From the NCBI GenBank assembly GCA_963715445.1, contig OY970240.1, positions 1,488,001 to 1,552,000 on the forward strand: DNA of 64,000 nt, given 5' to 3'. The DNA comes from JAAYBF01 sp963715445 (lineage in GTDB: Bacteria > Actinomycetota > Thermoleophilia > Solirubrobacterales > Thermoleophilaceae). Position 1 is the stretch's first letter. Every line of letters starts with the position of its first letter. A program made the translations under genes and the position numbers. The notes below the pieces were generated by a model that saw nothing but the letters and a program-made list of their open reading frames with translations, did not search any database and was not told the DNA's origin. Shown in pieces: positions 48,577-58,715 of this stretch.

Positions 48577-50142
48577 CTAGAGGGGGATGTTGCCGTGCTT
48601 GCGCTTGGGGCCCGGGACGCGCTTGGTCTCGAGCATCTCGAGCGCCTTGATCAGCTTCGGGCGCGTCTCGTGGGGGACGATCACGTCGTCGATGTAGCCG
48701 CGCTCGGCCGCTGAGTAGGGGTTGGCGAAGCGGGCCTTGTAATCGTCCATCAGCTTCTGGCGGCGCTCGTCCGGCGTGGGCGAGTCGGCGATGTCGCGGC
48801 GGTAGATGATGTTCACCGCGCCCTCCGGCCCCATCACGGCCACCTCGGCCTGCGGCCAGGCGAAGTTGAAGTCGGCCAGCATGTGCTTGGAGGCCATGAC
48901 GTCGTAGGCGCCGCCGTAGGCCTTGCGCGTGACCACGGTCAGCTTCGGAACCGTCGCCTCGGTGAACGCGTAGAGCAGCTTCGCGCCGTGGCGGATGATG
49001 CCGCCCCACTCCTGGCTCGTGCCGGGCAGGAAGCCGGGCACGTCGGTGAAGGTGACCAGTGGGATGTTGAACGCGTCGCAGGTGCGGATGAAGCGGGCGG
49101 CTTTCTCGGAGGCGTTGATGTCGAGCACGCCGGCCATCTGCGAGGGCTGGTTGCCCACGATCCCCACCGGCCTTCCGCCGAGGCGGGAGAAGCCGATGAT
49201 GATGTTCTTGGCGAAGTGCTCCTGGACCTCGAAGAAGTCGCCGTCGTCGACGATCTTGTTGACGACCTCGCGCATGTCGTAGGGCTTGTTCGGGCTGTCG
49301 GGGACGACCGTGTCGAGATCGAGGTCCATCCGGTCGTGCGGATCGCCGGTCTCCAGCTTCGGCGGCAGCTCGAGGTTGTTCTGCGGCAGGAAGGACATGA
49401 GGTAGCGCGCGTCCTCCAGGCACGCCTCCTCGTCCTCTGAGGCGAAGTGGGCGACACCCGACTTCGAGTTGTGGGTCATCGCGCCGCCGAGCTCCTCGAA
49501 CTCGACCTCCTCGCCGGTGACCGTCTTGATCACGTCGGGCCCCGTGATGAACATGTGCGAGGTCTCCTTCACCATGAAGATGAAGTCGGTCATGGCGGGG
49601 GAGTAGACGGCCCCGCCGGCACACGGGCCCATGATCAGCGAGATCTGCGGGATCACGCCCGAGCACTGGACGTTGCGGACGAAGACGTCGCCGTAGGCGC
49701 CGAGGGAGACGACGCCCTCCTGGATCCGCGCGCCGCCCGAGTCGTTGATGCCGATCACGGGGCAGCCGATCTTGGCCGCGAGATCCATGATCTTGCACAT
49801 CTTCTCGGCCATGACCTCGCCGAGCGAGCCGCCGAAGACGGTGAAGTCCTGTGAGAACACGCAGACCGGCCGACCCTCGATCGTGCCGTGGCCGGTGACG
49901 ACGGCGTCGCCCCACGGCCGGTTCTTCTGCATGTCGAAGTCGTAGGTGCGGTGCCGTACGAAGGTGTCGAGCTCCTGGAAGCTGCCGGGGTCGAGCAGCT
50001 TCTCGACCCGCTCGCGGGCGGTCAGCTTGCCCCTGGCGTGCTGCTTCTCCTCGGCCTTCGGGTTCGTGTGGGCGGCCTGCTCGCGCAGCTCTTCGAGCTG
50101 TGCCAGCTTCTCCTCGTAGGTCTCCGGCGACTTTTGGCGCAT
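48577..50142 (-). CDS. pccB: Propionyl-/acyl-CoA carboxylase beta subunit (carboxyltransferase)
   Basis: A 521-residue carboxyltransferase: HARGKLTARERVEKLLDPGSFQELD, FSQDFTVFGGSLGEVMAEKM, GINDSGGARIQEGV (oxyanion GG), CAGGAVYSPAMTDFIFMV, and the second half with FTDVPGFLPGTSQEWGGIIRHGAKLLYAF and RKAYGGAYDVMASKH. It transfers the carboxyl group from biotin to propionyl-CoA giving methylmalonyl-CoA; the mutase at 52238 is the next enzyme. The alpha subunit is probably that at 40097. Three 24-bp repeats lie just upstream of its start. Confidence 0.93.
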   Translation of the reverse strand: MRQKSPETYEEKLAQLEELREQAAHTNPKAEEKQHARGKLTARERVEKLLDPGSFQELDTFVRHRTYDFDMQKNRPWGDAVVTGHGTIEGRPVCVFSQDFTVFGGSLGEVMAEKMCKIMDLAAKIGCPVIGINDSGGARIQEGVVSLGAYGDVFVRNVQCSGVIPQISLIMGPCAGGAVYSPAMTDFIFMVKETSHMFITGPDVIKTVTGEEVEFEELGGAMTHNSKSGVAHFASEDEEACLEDARYLMSFLPQNNLELPPKLETGDPHDRMDLDLDTVVPDSPNKPYDMREVVNKIVDDGDFFEVQEHFAKNIIIGFSRLGGRPVGIVGNQPSQMAGVLDINASEKAARFIRTCDAFNIPLVTFTDVPGFLPGTSQEWGGIIRHGAKLLYAFTEATVPKLTVVTRKAYGGAYDVMASKHMLADFNFAWPQAEVAVMGPEGAVNIIYRRDIADSPTPDERRQKLMDDYKARFANPYSAAERGYIDDVIVPHETRPKLIKALEMLETKRVPGPKRKHGNIPL

Positions 50143-50170
50143 AGGGCGCGGGATCGTACGTCACATGGCC

Positions 50171-50242
50171 GTGCGCCCGAATCTTGGGCCGGCGGTGCGC
50201 CCGAGGCTCGGCTTCGCGATGCGCTCGAATATTGGACAGTTG
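50171..50242. repeat. Three imperfect 24-bp tandem repeats upstream of the carboxylase
   Basis: Units at 50171, 50195 and 50219 share the opening [G/A]TGCGC[C/T]CGA and drift afterwards (for example AATCTTGG, GGCTCGG, AATATTGG). The third unit runs into the family B palindrome. The array begins 29 nt upstream of the pccB ATG and could hold regulator half-sites. Confidence 0.55.
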
Positions 50243-50276
50243 ACCCCCCTATAGGGCCGCTAACTGTCCGAAATTC
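50227..50276. repeat. Intergenic palindrome, family B copy 2
   Basis: GAAT..TTGGACAGTT pairs with AACTGTCCGA..ATTC over 15 bp with a mismatch and a wobble, spanning 50 nt. It matches the 50-nt element at 14603-14652 in 35 of 50 positions including GGACA-N-TTGACC and GTCCGAA. It sits downstream of the SRPBCC-like gene and upstream of pccB. Confidence 0.65.
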
Positions 50277-50300
50277 TCTGGACTGCGCCTGTGTACGCGG

Positions 50301-51107
50301 TTAGCCGCGCGAGAAGGGGCGGTGGTGAGCCTGGCCGAGGTTCTCGAGCACACCATCGAGCACCTGCTGGACCCGCTCCACGTCGGTCCTCTCGGCGGTC
50401 GGCTCCTCGACTGCGTCCGGTCCGACCGGCTGCTCTACGTCCTCCGGCTCAGGCTCAGCCGTGACCGCCTCGGCGGCGGCCTCCGGCTCGGTGACCGTGA
50501 TGACGGGTTCGGGCTGCGGAGCCTCCGCGACAGGCTCGGGGGCGGGCTCGGACTCCGGCTCGGTGACGGCTTCGACCGGTGGAGCTTCCACCACCGGCTT
50601 CGGAGTAGGCGTCGGCTCAAGCGTGGGCGCAGGCGCCGGGCTGCGCTCACGGAAGAGCCAGCGAGCGATGAAGCCGGGCCGCTTCGCCTCGGCCTTCGGC
50701 TCGGCATCGACGGCGATGGCCTCGAACTCGACCGTCGTCGCCTCCGCGGCGGGCTCATGCTCGACTCGAGCGGGATCCAAGGTCGCTGCCGGCTCAGTCT
50801 CCGCCCGCTCCGGAGAGGTCTCCGCCGCGGACTCAGGTGCTGCGTCCGCCTCGGGCTCGGACGTCCCGTCCGGCTCGGGAACGGTCGCGTGGAAGATGAC
50901 CTTCGTCCCCCAGCCGGACTCCTTGAGAACCACCGTTCCGCTGATCTGCTCGCCCTCCCAGGCGACGGTGGTCTCAGGCTTCGTCCTCGTGATGCGGATC
51001 TCGCCCAGCTCGCCGAGGTGCCTGGCGAGGTTCTCGACCTCGCTCAGCTCGGCCCAGAGCTCCGGAGGCGACTTGACGAGCGTGCGCTGTGCTGTGAGTT
51101 CAGCCAT
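50301..51107 (-). CDS. SRPBCC-like domain protein with long Pro/Glu-rich tail
   Basis: A 268-residue protein. The first 80 residues resemble an SRPBCC/polyketide-cyclase fold ('VKSPPELWAELSEVENLARHLGELGEIRITRTKPETTVAWEGEQISGTVVLKESGWGTKVIFHATV'). The remaining 190 residues are low-complexity Glu/Pro/Ala repeats, with a basic 'RPGFIARWLFRERSP' island in the middle. No known function. It follows the alpha/beta-hydrolase gene by 54 nt. Strand choice is firm because the protein start is domain-like and the opposite frame is not. Confidence 0.7.
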   Translation of the reverse strand: MAELTAQRTLVKSPPELWAELSEVENLARHLGELGEIRITRTKPETTVAWEGEQISGTVVLKESGWGTKVIFHATVPEPDGTSEPEADAAPESAAETSPERAETEPAATLDPARVEHEPAAEATTVEFEAIAVDAEPKAEAKRPGFIARWLFRERSPAPAPTLEPTPTPKPVVEAPPVEAVTEPESEPAPEPVAEAPQPEPVITVTEPEAAAEAVTAEPEPEDVEQPVGPDAVEEPTAERTDVERVQQVLDGVLENLGQAHHRPFSRG

Positions 51108-51161
51108 CGCCTTCCGGTTTCGTCCATCCGCGGGCGAGTCCTGCCCGCTGGGACGAAGCTC

Positions 51162-52237
51162 TCAGGCGGTGACGGCGCCGGCCACGGATGGGGCCAATCC
51201 GAGGCGCAGGGCTCCGGCGGCCTCCAGCATCGCCTCGCGCGCGGGTCGATTGACCGCGACCTGGTTGGCGAAGCTGTGCAGCAGCCCCTCGTGGCGCCGC
51301 AGCGCGACCGGCACGCCGGCGGCGCGGAGCACGTCTGCGTAGTCCTCACCCTCGTCGCGCAGCGGGTCGAACCCGGCGGTCATGAGGTAGGCGGGCGGGA
51401 GGCCCGAGTGGTCGGGCGCGAGCAGCGGCGAGACGCGCCAGTCGCGCGCCGCCTCGGGATCCGGGAGGTAGTGGTCGCGGAACCAGTCCATGTCCGCCTG
51501 GGTGAGGTAGAAGCCGCTCCTGAACAGCTCGTACGAGCGCCGCTTGCGCGAGTAGTCGCAGATCGGGTAGATCAGGAGCTGGAACGCCGGCATCGGCGCC
51601 TCGCCCGCCTTTGCCGCCAGCGCCGCCACGGCGGCGAGGTTGCCGCCGGCGCTGTCGCCTCCCACGGCGATCCGCCCTGGGTCGAAGCCCAGCCGCTCGG
51701 CCTCCTCGGAGGCGAACTCGAGGCCCGCCACCGCATCGTCGGCCGCGGCGGGGAAGGGATGCTCGGGCGCGAGCCGGTAGTCGATCGAGAGGACTCCTAC
51801 GCCGGCGGCCTGCGCGAGGAAGCGGCAGGGCTGCTCGTGGGTGTCCAGATCGCCCTTCACGTGGCCGCCGCCGTGGTAGTAGACGAGCAGGCCCCCGGAG
51901 CCCGGTTCCGGCTCCGGCGCGAAGAGGCGGGCGCCGATCGTGCCGCCCGGCCCCGGGATCTCGAGGTCCTCGACCCGCGGCAGCTCGATCCGCGGCAGGC
52001 TGAGCTGGCGCGCCTGGCGCCGCGTCAGCGCACGGGCCTCGGCGGGTGAGGGATCCTGCAGGCCCTGCCCTCCCGACCAGCGCTCCATCTCGATCAGGAG
52101 CTGCGAGGTGGGGTGGAGCTCCAGGCCGTCGAGACGGGTCGGCTTGCCCACGATCAGCCGGTGGAGGGGCGCGGGCATCCCGAGCAGCGTCCGCGCGAAT
52201 ACGCCCTCGAGCCGCTCATGCAGGGTGACCGGGTCGG

Positions 52238-52241
<4 letters not shown>
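51162..52241 (-). CDS. Alpha/beta hydrolase, hormone-sensitive lipase family
   Basis: A 359-residue esterase. The HSL-family oxyanion motif HGGG is in VYYHGGGHVKGD (about 140-150), the nucleophile in VGGDSAGGNLAA, and the catalytic Asp and His in FDPLRDEGEDY and EGLLHSFAN. The first 85 residues form a cap (LEGVFARTLLGMPAPLHRLIVGKP...). It begins at TTG 52241, which overlaps the TGA of the mutase gene (TTGA), indicating translational coupling; the same frame stays open further upstream through the mutase gene and is not coding there. Substrate not known. Confidence 0.85.
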
Positions 52242-53860
<1,619 letters not shown>

Positions 53861-53897
53861 AGGCCCCGAAGGATACGACCGCCTCGCTTCCGGGCCC

Positions 53898-55163
53898 TCA
53901 CTGCTCGAACCCGCCTGGGTCGGTGCCGGTGGCCGAGGACGGCTTGGGCGCGGGTGTGGGGGATGGGTTCGCTGGGGCGGGAGCGGGTGCCGCTGAGGCC
54001 TCCGGGCCGAACTCGCCGCTGGAGGACGGCACCGGCTCGGGCGTCGACGGCACTGGCTCGCTCGGCTCCTCTTCGACCGCGGGCTCGGCAGCCTCGGAGG
54101 CTGGTGCGGGCGGGGCCGGATCGATGGTCGGCGCGGCCTCCGGCTGGACTTGGGCCTGGGTGACCGCCGGTCGTGTGATGCGGTCCGGGTCGCGCTTGGC
54201 GAGGTCGGCGGTGACGGCGCCGCCGCCCGCGAGCGCGGCGGTCGAGGCGGCGATCGCGACGGCCTTCTGGCCGGCGGCCATCTCCGCGGTGTGGCTCAGC
54301 ATGCGCTCGCTCACGATGCTGGCTCGCTCCTGGGCCATGCCCATGAGGGAGGCCCAGCGCTCGTGCACGCTCGTCACGAGCGAGGCGAGCATCGAGTGGG
54401 CCGGCTCGGCGCCGCCCGGAGCGAGCGCTCCGAGTGGGACGAGCGCCGCTACCTTCGCCGGGGTGGCGCGGTACTCGCGCAGGCGTGCGCGGCAGATCAG
54501 GCAGGTCCGCAGGTGAGGCCGCAGCGCCTCGATGTCCTCGGCGCTGCACTCGCGATCGGCGAGCGCCGAGAGCTGCGGCGCCAGGCGCTCGCACTCCAAG
54601 CCGGCTTCGATGCCGGCGAGGTTCTGCCGGAACGCCTGGCGGCCCTCGCTGAGGCAGCGATTCACCTTCGTGTAGGTCCAGTTCGTGATCTCGCAGATCT
54701 CGGCGTAGGAGTAGCCCTCGGCCTTGAGCTGCAGGGCGCGGATCTCCTGCGGCTTGAGGCGGCGCAGCGCCTGGGCGCCGAGGCTCAGGCGCTCGAGGCG
54801 CTCGGCCTGATCGTGGGCGTCGGCGCCGTGGCCCGCGAGCGCGCCGCCGCGCGGCTCCGGCAGACGCTCGGGCTCACCGGCCACGATCACCCGCGCGCGA
54901 TGGCGGCGGATCGCGAGCGCCTCGTGCTTGACGGTCGTCCGCAGCCAGCGCAGCAGCTCCTCGTCGGTTCCCGTTGGACGGTGCTTGACCACGATCTCGG
55001 CGGCGCGCTGGTAGGCGTCCTCCGCGTCGTCGGATCCTGAGGAGTAGCGGCGCGCGGTGGCGAGCATCTGGGCTCCGAATCGCTCGATCAGGGCGCGCGG
55101 GTCGCCCCCCGGGCCACGCCTGAGCTCCCGAATTGGCTGCAACAAGTTCCACCGTCCTTTCAC
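53898..55163 (-). CDS. Sigma-70 (ECF-like) factor fused to zinc-finger anti-sigma-like, TM and Pro-rich domains
   Basis: A 421-residue chimera. Sigma region 2 (about 22-88; ALIERFGAQMLATARRYSSGSDDAEDAYQRAAEIVVKH character) and region 4 (about 127-178; LKPQEIRALQLKAEGYSYAEICEITNWTYTKV) are followed by a ZAS-type zinc finger with Cys191, His217, Cys221, Cys224 (C-x25-H-x3-C-x2-C), one hydrophobic segment (about 299-318), and an acidic/Pro-rich tail to 421. Membrane anchoring of the sigma factor with its own anti-sigma-like finger is inferred. GTG start. It is divergent from the secreted protein gene at 55274. Confidence 0.85.
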   Translation of the reverse strand: MKGRWNLLQPIRELRRGPGGDPRALIERFGAQMLATARRYSSGSDDAEDAYQRAAEIVVKHRPTGTDEELLRWLRTTVKHEALAIRRHRARVIVAGEPERLPEPRGGALAGHGADAHDQAERLERLSLGAQALRRLKPQEIRALQLKAEGYSYAEICEITNWTYTKVNRCLSEGRQAFRQNLAGIEAGLECERLAPQLSALADRECSAEDIEALRPHLRTCLICRARLREYRATPAKVAALVPLGALAPGGAEPAHSMLASLVTSVHERWASLMGMAQERASIVSERMLSHTAEMAAGQKAVAIAASTAALAGGGAVTADLAKRDPDRITRPAVTQAQVQPEAAPTIDPAPPAPASEAAEPAVEEEPSEPVPSTPEPVPSSSGEFGPEASAAPAPAPANPSPTPAPKPSSATGTDPGGFEQ

Positions 55164-55273
55164 AGAGACGTCAACGAGGTGCCCTTACAGGTCGCCTCGC
55201 GCCGGAACTTGCCCCCCTGGACTTGCGGTCGGCCTGATTTGACAACGGCGCCGAGGCGTGGTCCGCTTCACCT

Positions 55274-57115
55274 GTGCGCTGGCGTCATCTGGTCGTAGGG
55301 CTCGCGGCGACCTCGGTCTGCGGCGCGACCGCCGCGGGCGCCGAGGCCGTGACCATCATCACGGTCAGCCAGAACACAACGGGCGCATCCCAGATGCAGA
55401 CGGGGCGTATCTCTCGCGATGGCGTCACGAGCTCGTGCGCTGCCCCCACGTCGGCTCCCTCGGTGATCCAGGACGAGCTTTCGTTCCGCTACGTGAACCA
55501 CACACTGCGCAGCTCGCTCGTCGACCCCGTATGCGTCGAGGTCGACATCGATTCGACGTGCTCGGAGATCTTCAGCGTCGCCTACGCAGGACCGTTCGAT
55601 CCAGCGAACCCCCGCACACGCTACGCGGCGGACATGGGCGCCCTGACCGGGTGGCCGACCTACTCGCTGACGGTCGCGGGCGGAAGCCCCTTCAGCGTGG
55701 TCGTCCACGAAGTTGTCCAGAGCGCGGCCTGCGGCGCGTACACGATCACGTTCAGGAGCCGTGGCCCCTGGGCCTCTGCGCTGCCTTCGATAGCCGGCAG
55801 GCCTGCGGTGGGGAACGTTCTGACCGGGACGGACGCCAACTGGGTGGCCACCCCGGCGGTTCAGCGGCGCTGGTTGCGCTGCGCCGCGGCCGGGGCGAGC
55901 TGCACAGCCATACCCGGCGCGATGGGCGCTACCTACACCGTGACCGACGCGGACCTCGGCCACACGCTGAGGTTCCGCAACGACGCGACCGACGCCGACG
56001 CCACGAACGGCTCCCAGTCGGCTTTCGTCGAGCCATACATCCCGTTCGATGTCCGCGCGTCGGAGTCACTCGGCCCGGGCGACCGCGTTCACAGCGGGAT
56101 CTTCGTGCGCAACAGCATCGAGAGCCGCTGCGGGGCGCCCACGTCGCCGCCCACGATCCTGCAGCCGACGACGAGCTTCCTCTACGACGCCGTTCCCGTG
56201 CGGAGCCTGTTGAACGAGCCGGTGTGCCTGATCGCCCGCTCGGTGCCGACGTGCATAGCGGGTGTCACGCCCTCGATCTACAACCCGGCGTTCGCTCCGG
56301 CGTCCGGCCTCGCCGCGAACTACGCGGGCAACTCGGGCGTCGACTTCAACAGCGAGGCGGCCGTATCAGCGATTCTGCCGGCGGCGGCGTCCCGCCAGGT
56401 GATCGTGAGCACGGGATCCCTGGGCGGCTCCTGTGCCAGCTACGGCCTTACCCTGGGCGCCGACGCTCCGTTCGCATCTTCGCGCCCGCTGGTCAGCGGC
56501 AGCCCGGTCGGAGGCGGCACGCTCACCGCAGGCAACGGCGCGTGGTCCGGCGCGCCTGCGTTCAGCCACTCGTGGCTCCGCTGCAACGGCGCTGGCGCAA
56601 GCTGCACGCCGATCGCCAACGCGAGTGGCGCGTCCTACACGCCGACCGCAGCCGACGTCGGGGCGCGCCTGCGCGCTCGCGTGACGGCGAGGCGGGGCGG
56701 TCGATCCGTGTCGTCGGACTCAGAGCCCACGGGCGTCGTCCTTGGCGGCGGCAGCGATGATCGCCGCGCGCCGCGCATCATCAAGCTCGCCCTCGGCCGC
56801 ACGACGCTCCAGAAGGTCGTCAAGCGGGCACGCATCCCGGTCAACGTGAAGTGCGACGAGGCCTCCAAGGTCACCGTTCGCGTCCACGCGCCGCGCAAGC
56901 TGCGCAAGGCCCTCGGCGCCAACCCGATTGCGACCGGTAAGGGCACGTGCCGGCCCGGGAAGACCGCGAAGCTCAAGGCCAAGCTGAAGCGCAAGGCGCG
57001 CAAGGGTCTGCGCCGACGCAAGTCGGTCGCGCTCACCCTCAAGGCCAAAGCGACCGACGCCGCCGGCAACACCGGCACGGCGAAGAAGAAGGCCAAGCTC
57101 AAGCGCAAGCGCTGA
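55274..57115 (+). CDS. Secreted protein with duplicated domain pair, Ig-like repeats and basic tail
   Basis: A 613-residue exported protein starting at GTG, with a signal peptide (LVVGLAATSVCGATAAGAEA). A roughly 135-residue domain with paired Cys occurs twice (about 45-180 and 275-405; CAAPTSAPSVIQ and CGAPTSPPTILQ begin the copies). Each copy is followed by a bacterial Ig-like repeat (WLRCAAAGASCTAIPGAMGATYTVTDADLG and 'WLRCNGAGASCTPIANASGASYTPTAADVG'). The C-terminus (490-613) is a Lys/Arg-rich beta module ending AKKKAKLKRKR. Function unknown; extracellular. Confidence 0.8.
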   Translation: MRWRHLVVGLAATSVCGATAAGAEAVTIITVSQNTTGASQMQTGRISRDGVTSSCAAPTSAPSVIQDELSFRYVNHTLRSSLVDPVCVEVDIDSTCSEIFSVAYAGPFDPANPRTRYAADMGALTGWPTYSLTVAGGSPFSVVVHEVVQSAACGAYTITFRSRGPWASALPSIAGRPAVGNVLTGTDANWVATPAVQRRWLRCAAAGASCTAIPGAMGATYTVTDADLGHTLRFRNDATDADATNGSQSAFVEPYIPFDVRASESLGPGDRVHSGIFVRNSIESRCGAPTSPPTILQPTTSFLYDAVPVRSLLNEPVCLIARSVPTCIAGVTPSIYNPAFAPASGLAANYAGNSGVDFNSEAAVSAILPAAASRQVIVSTGSLGGSCASYGLTLGADAPFASSRPLVSGSPVGGGTLTAGNGAWSGAPAFSHSWLRCNGAGASCTPIANASGASYTPTAADVGARLRARVTARRGGRSVSSDSEPTGVVLGGGSDDRRAPRIIKLALGRTTLQKVVKRARIPVNVKCDEASKVTVRVHAPRKLRKALGANPIATGKGTCRPGKTAKLKAKLKRKARKGLRRRKSVALTLKAKATDAAGNTGTAKKKAKLKRKR

Positions 57116-57139
57116 GTAGCGGTCGACCAAGCGCGCTAC
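57116..57139. terminator. Weak hairpin after the secreted protein gene
   Basis: GTAGCG (57116-57121) and CGCTAC (57134-57139), 6-bp stem and 12-nt loop immediately after the stop. Terminator role tentative. Confidence 0.35.
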
Positions 57140-57209
57140 ATTCATCTGGTTCGCCTGTTCCCTCCTGTGCGATTTGCAGGGATAAGGGTCGATCAAGGCG
57201 ACAGCGCAC

Positions 57210-58706
57210 ATGAGCAACGGCCTCGCGAAAGAGTTGAGAGAGCTCGAGCCGGCGGGACCGGCTGAGCTTCCGGCGCGCGATGTGCGGGCCGGCAGGGCGC
57301 CGCTTCTGAGGCGCGCGCTCGGCTTCGACATCCTCAGGCGCGCCGGCCGCATCGCGACGCTCGCCGGCCTCGACGTGCTCGGCATGTTCCTCGCGATCTG
57401 GACCGCGCTCGTGATCAAGGCGCTGGTGCGGGTCCCGGACGCCCTCGACCAGACCTTCGGCCAGGCCGAGGACTATGCGCCGCTCGCCTGCCTGGTGATG
57501 CTGCTGCTCTTCGCCCGCTCGGGCCTCTACCGCGACAGGGGCCAGCGGCCGGGTTTCGCCACGGTCATCTCATCCCTGTGCCAGGTGACGCTGGTGATCT
57601 TCGTGTACGCGGTTATCGAGGGGCATCAGTTCTCCTCGTACTACATCTTCTACGGGTCGCTCTTCTTCGCGCTCGTGTACGTGTCCGCGTTGCGCTGGGT
57701 CTTCGAGCGCGTCAGCGGCGCCGTGCTGCGGGCCGCCGGGTTCCGGCGTCGCGCGGTGCTCGTGGGCTCCGGCTCGCACATCGACGCGGTGGCCCACGCG
57801 CTGAGCGACAGTTCGGAGGTCGAGCCGTTCGGCTTCGTGTCCTCTTCCCCGCGCGCGAGCGACGGGCTGCGCGACTTCGGGAGCCTCGAGGCGCTCGCGC
57901 GCAGCTTCGACGTGATCGACGAGGTGCTGATCGCCGACCCGGCGTTTCCGCAGGACCAGGCGGTCGATCTCGTGGATCGCTGCCACCGCCACGGCGTGCG
58001 CGTGCGCGTCGCGCCTTCGACGATGGAGATCCTGATGGACCGGGTCGAGTTCGTCCCCGGGCAGTCCCTGCCGCTCTTCGAGGTGAAGCCGCCGGTCTTC
58101 GAGGGGATCGACTTCGTCGTCAAGCGGACGTTCGACATCGTCGGCGCGCTCCTGCTGCTGACCGTGCTCTCGCCCTTCCTCGCGCTGATCGCGCTCGCCA
58201 TCCGCCTCGATTCGCGCGGCCCGATCCTGTTCCACTCGGTGCGCGCCGGGATCGGCGGGCGGCAGTTCGCCTGCCTCAAGTTCCGCACGATGAGCGAAGG
58301 GGCGGAGGAGCTGCAGCCGGACCTCGAGCACCGCAACGAGGCCGACGGAGCGATCTTCAAGATCCGCGAGGACCCCCGCGTCACGCGGGTCGGGGGCTTC
58401 CTGCGCAGGTGGTCGCTCGACGAGCTGCCCCAGCTCTTCAACGTGCTGCGCGGCGAGATGTCGCTCGTGGGCCCGCGGCCGCTGCCCCAGCGCGACTACG
58501 ACCGCCTCGAGGACTGGCACCGCAAGCGCAACCTGGTGCTTCCCGGGATGACCGGCCTGTGGCAGGTCTCCGGCCGGTCGGAGCTCGACTTCGACGACCT
58601 AGTCCGCCTCGACTTCCTGTACCTGGAGCGCTGGTCGATCTTCCTCGACTTCTCGATCCTCCTGAAGACGATCCCGGCGGTTATCCGCTCCCACGGCGCC
58701 TGGTAG
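57210..58706 (+). CDS. Polyprenyl glycosylphosphotransferase (WcaJ/WbaP-type)
   Basis: A 498-residue enzyme. An N-terminal region has four hydrophobic helices (about 40-165), then a Rossmann-like CoA-binding-like domain (AVLVGSGSHIDAVAHAL) and a C-terminal bacterial sugar transferase domain: FDIVGALLLLTVLSPFLALIALAIRLDSRGPILFHSVRAG, KFRTM, RRWSLDELPQLFNVLRGEMSLVGPRPL, PGMTGLWQVSGRSELDFDD. It transfers a sugar phosphate to undecaprenyl phosphate, starting exopolysaccharide or glycan synthesis at the inner membrane. Two methyltransferase genes follow on the same strand. Confidence 0.92.
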   Translation: MSNGLAKELRELEPAGPAELPARDVRAGRAPLLRRALGFDILRRAGRIATLAGLDVLGMFLAIWTALVIKALVRVPDALDQTFGQAEDYAPLACLVMLLLFARSGLYRDRGQRPGFATVISSLCQVTLVIFVYAVIEGHQFSSYYIFYGSLFFALVYVSALRWVFERVSGAVLRAAGFRRRAVLVGSGSHIDAVAHALSDSSEVEPFGFVSSSPRASDGLRDFGSLEALARSFDVIDEVLIADPAFPQDQAVDLVDRCHRHGVRVRVAPSTMEILMDRVEFVPGQSLPLFEVKPPVFEGIDFVVKRTFDIVGALLLLTVLSPFLALIALAIRLDSRGPILFHSVRAGIGGRQFACLKFRTMSEGAEELQPDLEHRNEADGAIFKIREDPRVTRVGGFLRRWSLDELPQLFNVLRGEMSLVGPRPLPQRDYDRLEDWHRKRNLVLPGMTGLWQVSGRSELDFDDLVRLDFLYLERWSIFLDFSILLKTIPAVIRSHGAW

Positions 58707-58715
58707 CACGGGCCC

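Noticed and set aside
57150..57209. Riboswitch upstream of the glycosylphosphotransferase
   Set aside because: The 60-nt leader shows no recognisable aptamer core such as c-di-GMP or SAM types.
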